10,138 nucleotides of DNA from assembly GCA_001839685.1 (NCBI GenBank), contig MLAK01000136.1, forward strand, positions 1-10,138, in the 5' to 3' direction. A model generated the notes under the pieces. That model ran no database searches, was not told the DNA's origin, and saw only the letters and a list, made by a program, of their open reading frames with translations. Position numbers and translations under genes: made by a program. The stretch comes from Tritrichomonas foetus (Eukaryota > Parabasalia > Tritrichomonadida > Tritrichomonadidae). This document shows positions 1 to 7,000 of this stretch, piece by piece. Numbering within the stretch: the first letter of the stretch is position 1; every line of letters begins with the position of its first letter.

Positions 1-38
1 CTTTGGGGGACCACTTTGTAAACCTTTCATATAGGAGG
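1..38 (+). repeat. Left copy of a 38-bp inverted dispersed repeat
   Basis: Positions 1-38 match the reverse complement of 10064-10101 with one mismatch (C at 14 here, T in the other copy read in the same sense). The match stops sharply after GGAGG on both sides. The block contains GGGACCAC and TAAACCTTT, which are the two half-stem segments of the palindrome at the right end. The window opens inside what would be the loop of that palindrome, so the other arm probably lies just outside. It could be a terminal repeat of a mobile element, a dispersed palindromic repeat at which the assembly broke, or a shared promoter module. The sequence alone does not decide. Confidence 0.85.
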
Positions 39-53
39 TTATTATCGCCATAA

Positions 54-485
54 ATGGATTATCTTCGTTATGTTGATGAATCTATTAGTGAATATCATAT
101 TAATACCTAACATCAAGGTAATTACTCTCGTTTCATTGAACTTGTTGATTTTGGACAAAAAACTTATTTAGAAAACGCAATATTATTTATTCGCGAACTG
201 TTAATTGAACTTGGTGACGGAGAAATCTTTGTCCTTAATCTTTAATTTAGTGAACCACTCACTATTCATAATGTTATTTCGGGTCTAGAAAATAAAATGC
301 CTTTTTATATGTTATCACATCAAAATTTTACCAAGTTATCACCATTCAACTTACATCATATCCAATGTCTTGAATATGAAATCAATTTTTTTTCCAAGCA
401 TTTCATTGAAACATCAAACAATTCCATTGAATTTTCCGCCGAAATCATGGAATCATATACTTTTTCCTTCTCATTTTTCAACTAA
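54..485 (+). pseudogene. Decayed protein-coding gene with two in-frame TAA stops
   Basis: An ATG at 54, directly after an in-frame TAA, opens a frame that runs 143 codons to a TAA at 483-485. It is interrupted only by TAA at 108-110 and TAA at 243-245. The conceptual product begins MDYLRYVDESISEYHINT, is mixed polar/hydrophobic, and reads protein-like across both stops. Each stop is one C-to-T change away from a Gln CAA codon. The frame is not shifted anywhere, so decay by point mutation is the simplest reading. I do not recognise the family. No signal peptide or membrane segment is evident. The last 62 codons, from the ATG at 297, could be read as a short ORF, but continuity upstream argues it is the 3' part of the broken gene. 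The final stop overlaps TAAA, the trichomonad poly(A) signal. The 38-bp repeat ends 15 bases before the ATG. Confidence 0.6.
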
Positions 486-968
486 ATGATTATATATAAA
501 TTTATATTGATTTTTTATACTCAATAAATATATCACTATCATCAGAATCAATTAGTTATATCAAATAGAAAACAGTTTTATTGTTAATGGAATGATGATG
601 TCCCAATATTCCCAACAATATTGTCTCTCAATATTTCTCTTTGGTATTAATATTTTTACACACACGCCAATTTATAAAGGAGAAAAAATGCTAGAATAAA
701 TATCATTCTAAAATTGGGAAGTTTTTATTATTTTATTAATAAATTTTCCCAAAAGAAAAAAAAATCAAATTAAAATTTTTCTTTTTTTGGTTTTTGCAAT
801 TTTTGTGATTTCCTAATTGCTTTCCATCTTCACCTTACTAAAATCAATTTTCATTCAATCATCTTGGTTTTCAGTTCAAACCAAAACTTTTCTGTTCAAT
901 CAAGTGTTCAGTCGAGTCTTTAATAAGTCTTTGAAAGATGATGGTTAAATTTGTTAAGTGTGTCTTTG
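486..968. other. AT-rich spacer between convergent genes
   Basis: This spacer separates the 3' end of the decayed gene (+) from the 3' end of the Yak1-like kinase (-). I see no convincing gene in it. It holds four AATATT hexamers at 605, 617, 630 and 649. There is a small stem TAGAAT/ATTCTA at 692-710 and a 7-bp inverted repeat TTGGGAA/TTCCCAA at 714-752 around an AT-rich loop. On the minus strand a TAAA lies at 922-919, about 47 bases beyond the kinase stop, and could be its poly(A) signal. Confidence 0.6.
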
Positions 969-2244
969 TCAAGAAGTGAATCGAATGTCAAAGAAAGGAT
1001 GATTTAATGCAGAATCAGCACTAATTCTTTCTTCTGGGTCAATTTTTAACATTTTATTTACCAAATCGATAAAAAGTTCACGGTTATGTCCATTATTTTC
1101 ATCTCCTTCAGTTTCATAACTATCCAGAATATCAAGGAGCTTAGTTTTCGTGAAGTATGGTTGGAATTCTGTGGCAAAATCTTCATCGTTGTCTCTACAA
1201 AGCTCTGTTGGTGATTTAATTGTTCCATCATTTGAAAAAAGCTTATCTCGTCTTGGAGATTGTCTATACATGTGTTCTGGGTACTTTCCTATTGTTTGCT
1301 CGATTAGTGATGACAAGTGAACTTCACTTCTGGCCGGAAAAAGTGGCAGTCCTAAGAAAAGTTCGACAGCAACGCAACCGAGCGACCAGACATCTACTTT
1401 CGAATCAAAAGGTATCTTCAAAGCAACTTCAGGAGCACGATAGAACCGAGACTGGACATAAAAAATCGAATTATTGGCAACGAATAGGCAGCTACCAAAA
1501 TCAATCAATTTAAAGCTCTCTCCAAATTTAAGAATATTTTCTGGCTTTACATCACAATGCATCAATCCAAGGTTGGATAGGGATGATAACATCGGAAGGA
1601 TATTTTTAAGAACGGACTGAACATAAACTAAAGGGAAGCCGGAAAACTTATTTTCCTGTATTTCTTTTATCAAAGAAGCACCCATTAATTCGAAAATGAG
1701 GCAAAAATGATTCATATATATAAAACTATACTCTATAACAGACATTCTCTCTTGTTCGTACATTTCCAAATAGTTCTTCAACTGTGGGTTAGATATAAAT
1801 AGAAAAGATAGACCAAATCTAAACAAATTATTAGATATCGATATCGGTTTGATCAAAATCGATAATCTAAATTTGCTGAAATTTGACCTATCGAAAACAT
1901 ACGTAAGTTAAAGCTTGCGACTCGTAATTGAATTGGCAAAGAGCCTCATTTGAAGATTTGGATATTTTTACAGCGTATTTTTTGGGTTGGCCAGAAGGCG
2001 GATTTACGTACACGCATTCGTAGACCTGTCCAAATTGGCCTGATCCTACCCACTTTTTTAATCGAAATCGGCGATTTTCTTGGTCGATAATTTCAAAATT
2101 TTCGTAGCAGATAAGATCTCCGTTTGAATTGTCGCACCCATTGTTTCCAACAGGCTCGGAAGGTTCAATAAGCGGTTTTAATTTCGAGGGTGATTTGTGA
2201 AAGCCATAGTGAGGGTGATAACAAGCATCGTCGAGGCTCCACAT
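969..2244 (-). CDS. Yak1/DYRK-family dual-specificity protein kinase (two exons, 2244-1903 and 1781-969)
   Basis: Splicing out 1902-1782 joins codon 114 (TAC) to TTG in phase 0 and gives a 384-residue kinase. Without splicing the first exon stops four codons later. Visible kinase elements, in spliced numbering, are: glycine loop G67-S-G-Q-F-G-Q-V74; ATP-anchoring K93 (AVK); helix-C E108; hinge FELM 144-147 with the Phe gatekeeper usual in DYRKs; catalytic HCDVKPEN 189-196, where HCD instead of HRD is typical of DYRK kinases; DFG 208-210; activation segment YVQSRFYRAPE 222-232; and DVWSLG from 244. Yak-like features are the ENRRF segment before the glycine loop and the C-lobe pattern around PYF and FIDLVNKML ending in HPFF. 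The N-terminal extension is short (about 60 residues). All catalytic residues are present, so activity is expected. Of the two DYRK YxY tyrosines only the second (Y222) remains. The ATG at 2244 is the first in frame after an upstream stop. Kinase call is certain; Yak1 subgroup is likely. Confidence 0.93.
1782..1902 (-). other. Spliceosomal intron, 121 nt, phase 0, trichomonad type
   Basis: Read on the minus strand it starts GTATGT (1902-1897), matching the trichomonad 5' site GTAYGT. It ends TCTAACCCACAG (1793-1782), differing from the consensus ACTAACACACAG at two of twelve positions. In this lineage the CTAAC branch site is fused to the 3' splice site. Removal restores an uninterrupted kinase frame between helix C (E108) and strand beta-4, exactly where the family requires continuity. 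The intron contains an in-frame TAG, so it cannot be coding. Confidence 0.93.
1807..1892 (-). repeat. Long imperfect inverted repeat (hairpin) filling most of the intron
   Basis: On the minus-strand RNA, 1892-1858 pairs with 1842-1807 in about 33 base pairs, including four G-U pairs. There is one C/U mismatch (1878/1821), a 2-nt bulge (1830-1829) and a 1-nt bulge (1864), with a 15-nt apical loop at 1857-1843. It leaves only about 10 nt after the 5' splice site and 25 nt, including the branch/3' site, unpaired. Two perfect DNA palindromes lie within it: GATATCGATATC (1834-1845) and TTTGATCAAA (1848-1857). Confidence 0.8.
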
Positions 2245-3195
2245 ATTGAATTTACAATTGGTCGAGATAAAATTTGATGCTTTGGCAAAAAATTTTCACA
2301 TTAAAAGCTATGAAAAAGTTGAGAAAAACTCTAAAAAATGAAAAAAAATGCAAAAAAATCACGGTCATCTTTGAAAATCATTGAAATTTTGGCCACTTTT
2401 TCATTTATTTGCTGATTAACAGAAGATTGATTTTTTTTTCAGAGAAAGTCGCTGACATGAATTTTCAAAAGTTGAAAAAAGCCATGAAAAAGATTGAAGA
2501 GCGTGGCAAAGTTATATAAATTTTGACGTTAGAGTTAGATCTCACAAATGTTCAACTTTCTTCCATGGAAAATTTAAAACGCATGATCTGTTAGATAAAG
2601 AGTTGATTGTGAATCTCTAATTAAGAAACTTCACAATTTATGAATTCTTCCAAAAAGTGGGCCGATAAAAGAAAAGCTGTTTTTCGGTTCTGATTTCAAT
2701 TTCTAACAAACATCAGATTGGAGCTAAGCTAAGTTTATTATCATGCCTTTGTATTCAAAAAATTGGTCATCACATTTACTATCCTCAAAATTTATTTTCA
2801 TATCTGTAAACACTTTGTCGTTTTTGATCAGAAAAATATGACGAAGATTGCCCTTTTTTGGTGAATATATTATCGTATATTTGACTTAGCTAAAGGTGAA
2901 TAAATTCACATATAAATCGTAAACATTCATTCCAGAAGATTCTTTCAAATATAAATTGTGATCAGTTTTGCCATGAACATTTTTCAATAATTTGACTTTT
3001 CATTTGACCTTAAATGTTCACAACAATATCTGGGCGCACATAATAAATATAGCATTACAAGTAACATTTTTGCGATCTTGTAACAGCTTCTAAACCATAT
3101 ACACATATGTATTATACATAAAGCATCGGCAAATAAATCAAACTCATGATTAGAATCATTGAATTAAGCAAAACAATAAAAAATACAGAAATAAT
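2245..3195. other. Long spacer upstream of the Yak1-like kinase
   Basis: This 951-base stretch lies between the kinase start (minus strand, 2244) and the adenylate kinase stop (3196). It should contain the kinase promoter. I see no unambiguous trichomonad Inr near the ATG; a loosely similar TCAACTTTTTCATA sits about 65 bases upstream on the minus strand. Two similar 20-21-nt segments occur at 2303-2322 and 2477-2497. A possible broken coding frame on the minus strand is listed separately (2724-2999). No tRNA or other structured RNA was recognised. Confidence 0.55.
2724..2999 (-). pseudogene. Possible relic of a coding sequence (91 codons, one TAA)
   Basis: On the minus strand a frame reads 37 codons (through NLYLKESSGMNVYDLYVNLF), hits a TAA at 2888-2886, then reads another 53 codons (through KKGNLRHIFLIKNDKVF and FEYKGMIINLA) to a TAG at 2726-2724. 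The composition is charged and protein-like rather than the low-complexity Lys/Asn/Phe/Ile typical of random AT-rich frames. No ATG marks a clear start, and upstream the frame soon meets TGA codons. I do not recognise the family. It may be the decayed remnant of a gene or a chance reading; the evidence is composition only. Confidence 0.25.
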
Positions 3196-3198
3196 TTA
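3195..3198 (-). promoter_or_regulatory. Putative UAAA poly(A) signal overlapping the adenylate kinase stop
   Basis: The minus strand reads TAAA from 3198 to 3195, sharing its first three bases with the stop codon. In trichomonads UAAA serves as the cleavage/polyadenylation signal and often includes the stop codon. The same arrangement occurs at the stop of the decayed gene (483-486, plus strand). The motif is short, so it is supported by position rather than rarity. Confidence 0.45.
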
Positions 3199-3771
3199 TT
3201 TTTTAAGGAACCCATCTAAAATCTTCTTAACGTCTTCAAAGACTTTTTCGCTTGTTTGAAGACCGTTGATTGTGATAAGTCGATCGCCGAAGTAATCATT
3301 AACTGGTTCGCATTTTGTGTGGAATGTCTTGAGACGAAGTTTGATTGATTCTGCGTTATCGTCTGATCGTCCACTTGTCAATCCGCGGGATAGGCATCTT
3401 TCTACAAGGACTTCGTCTGGAACGTAGAAATATAGGGCTGCTTTGAAAGGTACGATTGTTGATTCAAATGTTTGAGCTTGGTCGACTTGGCGTGGAAATC
3501 CGTCAATGATATAAAATTGTTTCTCTTGGCGTTCGATTTCAGCCTTGAGAAGGCCAATTGTAACTTCTTGGGCAACAATTTCACCATTGCGAAGTTGTTC
3601 AGCGAGTTTGCGGCCAAGTGGCGTGTCTTTTGCTGCTTCTTGACGAAGAAGATCGCCGGCGCTCATGTAGCCAACATCGTAGGTTTTTCTGACGAGTTCT
3701 GCTTGTGTTCCCTTGCCGGCACCTGGGCCTCCGACGAAAGAAATGACGATTTTGTCTTTGAGTTGAGTCAT
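3196..3771 (-). CDS. Short-form adenylate kinase (AK/UMP-CMP kinase family)
   Basis: This 191-residue nucleoside monophosphate kinase transfers a phosphate between ATP and a nucleoside monophosphate. Residues counted from the ATG at 3771: P-loop GGPGAGKGTQ 14-23; NMP-binding SAGDLLR 37-43; GEIVAQEVT 63-71; DGFPR 90-94 followed by Gln at 98; and the short LID RGLTSGRSDDN 129-139 as in AK1 and UMP-CMP kinases, with no zinc-type insert. The Gln four residues after DGFPR is the AMP-recognising residue of adenylate kinases (UMP-CMP kinases have Asn), so AMP is the likelier acceptor. SAGDLLR, however, also occurs in UMP-CMP kinases. No targeting extension is seen, so cytosolic action is inferred. 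The frame stays open for ten more codons upstream to a TTG at 3801 but has no ATG there, so 3771 is the eukaryotic start. It looks more GC-rich and has more C/G-ending codons than its neighbours, suggesting high expression. The stop overlaps TAAA. Confidence 0.93.
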   Translation of the reverse strand: MTQLKDKIVISFVGGPGAGKGTQAELVRKTYDVGYMSAGDLLRQEAAKDTPLGRKLAEQLRNGEIVAQEVTIGLLKAEIERQEKQFYIIDGFPRQVDQAQTFESTIVPFKAALYFYVPDEVLVERCLSRGLTSGRSDDNAESIKLRLKTFHTKCEPVNDYFGDRLITINGLQTSEKVFEDVKKILDGFLKK

Positions 3772-4086
3772 TGACGCGAAAATGGTCACTTGAGTATTCA
3801 AAGTTTCTCAAAATCACTTGATTGTTGATTATTTTCTATAGTTTATGATTGTGTCATTGAAAATAAATCAACTTTTCAGTTATTGTTTAAACGGTCACGG
3901 GAATTGAATTGTTATTTGGTCCTTGTCGTCATTCGGAAAATCGAGAATATCGTGTAATACTTATGAATAATAGAGAATAACTTGAACATCAAAAGAATAA
4001 TGTTATGAAAGAAGTCGAATTATTGAAGATTTATTAAGGTTGTTGCAAATTATGAATCATTTTATTTTGAGGGATTTTTCACTTAA
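3772..4086. other. Spacer between the TOR kinase and adenylate kinase genes
   Basis: This 315-base region should hold the TOR 3' end and the adenylate kinase promoter. A minus-strand TAAA at 4064-4061, about 23 bases past the TOR stop, is a candidate poly(A) signal. A GTTTAAAC palindrome sits at 3885-3892. Immediately before the adenylate kinase ATG the minus strand reads GCGTCA. No gene or structured RNA was recognised. Confidence 0.55.
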
Positions 4087-7000
4087 CTACCACATTGGAG
4101 CCCACCCTGAGTAAAGGCAAGATAAGTTGTACTCATTTGTTGATTGTTTTATCAGGTCTTCTATCTGATCGGAAACCTCGAAAATATGATCATCAAACCC
4201 TGTCCCGTTCATTTTATTCCAAATATGTTTGAGAGTTAAGTCAATGTTGATATTGTCAGAATCTGAGTATGGCACCTCATTTTCATTTATTTCATTAATA
4301 AACATCTCAAGAACACTTGATATGGAATTTCTATGTTCACGAATCATTATCATTGTATCGTTACAACATAATCTGAAATCAGCATCAATTCCACCAATTC
4401 CAAATGCATTGATAATCATTTTCGTGAGTCTAAAAGGGACATTTTCTGGAAATAAAATCCGATTTTGTGCGACATCAAAACAATCACCAAAATCAATATG
4501 AATTACATCACATGTTGTGCGTTCAATCATTATGTTTGAAGGATGTCTATCACCCAAACCCAAAATATATCCCACTATTGACATTATTGCTAAACTTCTT
4601 GGAAATCTCTGAATTTTTTCTAACCATTCATCACTTGAATAACTTTTCAACCAAAATATTTTTCTAAGATCATCAGAATTCGTTGTTGAAAAGATATCTT
4701 TAATAAATTCTAGCCTTTGAATACTTCTTAATGAATCTATATTTGTTATTGATGATTCTTTCATATATGTATTTTCTTCCCATTCATCAATATTATGATT
4801 TCTTCGATATTCTGAGATTAAACTATAAATTGTATCACTTCCTTCAACCCAATGAATTAAACCAATTTCGCTTGATAATGGTGTTATTGAATATGTTCTT
4901 ATAAATGCTCCATTTTTAGATGATAATGATGTTGTTCTACGGGCATAAGCATTTATAAGATTAAAGAATTGCATCACCCTTTGATCAAGCATAAGATCTT
5001 CATTTGATTTCAATAAAAATTTATACTTTTCTCCATTGGAGCCTCTCATTTTCAATATTCGAGGCCTTTGTTTAGATTCTAAAATGGTGAAATAGCGAGA
5101 CAATGATTTAATAAAAATATTAATTTGGCCAGGTACATAGATTGGTGTATCAAAACAATGAACATTATTAGGGGAAATATCAGAGAGCTTTATTTTCTTT
5201 TGGCCAATTAAATAGAGTTCACAATTATGTTGTATTTCTAAGAATATGTTCATTACTTCAATTTCATTTTTACTCATTTTTATTTTTTGAATTAACTGAT
5301 AGTTTACTTGCAAGAATATACGATCAAGGTTGCATTGGGGATTATCAACAAGAATCATTAGATCATTTAGCATTTCTGGAGTTGCGTTTACCCACTCTTC
5401 AAATAATGTTATTGCGGCAGATATTAATACAGTACGGATTTTTCTTCCTTCAATTAATAAGTCAGGCCGGTTTAGACAGGCTTTTTGAAGTACTTCTGTT
5501 GCAGTACTTGAGAAGATTGAGGAATCAGTGGCAACCAAGAGAGGAAACAGAATTTGTTGAATATGATATTTGGATAAATCAATCAATGTTCTTGTAGCAA
5601 TAGAGGTTTTATTGATTTGTGCAATTATTTGCGGAATAGATTCTACAAGCTTAATACAATGAATAGAAACATATAATGGCTCTGTCTGAGATAATATACT
5701 GGGATTTGTCACTGTTCGATAAAACAAAGAAGTTAATTGGGCCAGATCAGCAAAACTAACAATACTTGAGTTGTTAATAGTGATTGCAAATCCTCGAATC
5801 GAATTTATAGCATATTCGTCGTTTTGAGTTAAATTATATAGATTATAGTTAATTATACCCAACTTTTGATTGATTTGAACAGATTTATTCCCTTTGAGGA
5901 TCTCATCATTCAATAGTTGCAACAAATGTTTTAGAGATTCTACATTCCATGTTCCCAAATATAAAGTGAGTGACCAATCAATATATGTGTATATATATTG
6001 TAAGGGTATTGGCTTATTATTCATAATACATTTTTCCAATTCCAGAAATGCCCATTCATGATGACCACTAAACCATTTATATTTTAAAAAAGTCAAATGT
6101 AAAATTGAATCTGTATTGAGAACTTTGTCATCAGGAAAAAATAGTTTGAGAGTTGATTCATACATAGTGAATCTACGCTCATGAATGATTTTGTCCAAAA
6201 TTCGATATTTCAATGTATTATCATCTGGATAAACTAATGAATATACCTTATAGCATTTCCACAAAGTTGAATATGATGGAACACAATTAAGTAATCTTGA
6301 CCTAAATAATTGTTTTGAAAATGTTCCTTTAACTATAGTAGTAAGTTCATGTAAGATTTGACAATTTACAATTACTTCATAGATTCCAGAATAATTCGGT
6401 AAAAACTTTGAGGAATGTTTTTGAACAATTTTTTCATACGTTTCATCGATCTTTTGAAGAATAAACTCTTTAGGTTCAATAGATATCATTGATATTATTG
6501 CTAAAATTTGTGCTTTAATAGATTTATTTTGTCCGAACTTTGAATAATAATTCATCATTTTAAAATTTTTATGGAAGAAAAATGCTTCAGCAAAACTACT
6601 AGAAAGTTTAGCTTTGATAAATCTTGATGACTGATGAAATATAGAAGATTTTTCTATTATCCAATCAAAGTGATTAGAACTTTTACATGATGAAATAAAG
6701 TGGACAATATTGCTCTGATCTATATTATGTTTATTTGTTAAGAGACTCATTGGTTGCTGCCACTTGGAAAGTTCTTTAATAATGTTATTAGGGGCATTCT
6801 TTTTCAATAAATTATTGATTATAGATTCAATTGTGTTTTGAAGGCTTAGAGTTGAAGCTATTCCGAGAAATTTTTTGAGGATAACAATTTTATTTGGACA
6901 ATGTTTATCAAAATATTTCTCTTGTTCAAAATGAAGAGAAAGTGAAAGCATACGAGTTCGTATACATAAATCCGCATAATCATCTTCATTAAGAAAAATT

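Noticed and set aside
54..485. TAA reassigned to glutamine, as in some hexamitid diplomonads and oxymonads
   Set aside because: Adenylate kinase ends at TAA and TOR ends at TAG exactly after the terminal Trp of FATC. The code therefore uses both as stops, and the TAA codons in the left frame are disabling.
605..654. Cluster of four AATATT hexamers
   Set aside because: Irregular spacing (12, 13 and 19 bases) in strongly AT-rich DNA; expected by composition.
714..752. Inverted repeat TTGGGAA/TTCCCAA as a terminator
   Set aside because: It is only 7 bp around a 25-nt AT-rich loop. Hairpin terminators are not expected for RNA polymerase II genes here, and the position serves neither gene end closely.
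1220..1513. 97-codon plus-strand ORF
   Set aside because: It is antisense to the kinase catalytic region; its sequence is explained as a shadow of the conserved frame.
969..1856. A separate 295-residue kinase gene starting at 1856
   Set aside because: The start would be TTG, the glycine loop and ATP-binding Lys are missing, and the first 25 residues are translated intron. Splicing to 2244-1903 gives a complete kinase.
2310..2519. Two lysine-rich micro-ORFs (2310-2384 and 2457-2519, plus strand)
   Set aside because: They have 24 and 20 codons in an A-rich tract and include the duplicated motif. Nothing distinguishes them from chance.
3472..3774. 100-codon plus-strand ORF
   Set aside because: It lies entirely antisense to adenylate kinase and has no recognisable features.
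3772..3801. Ten-residue N-terminal extension of the adenylate kinase
   Set aside because: The upstream start is TTG, not ATG. In a eukaryote the ATG at 3771 is the expected start and fits the family length.
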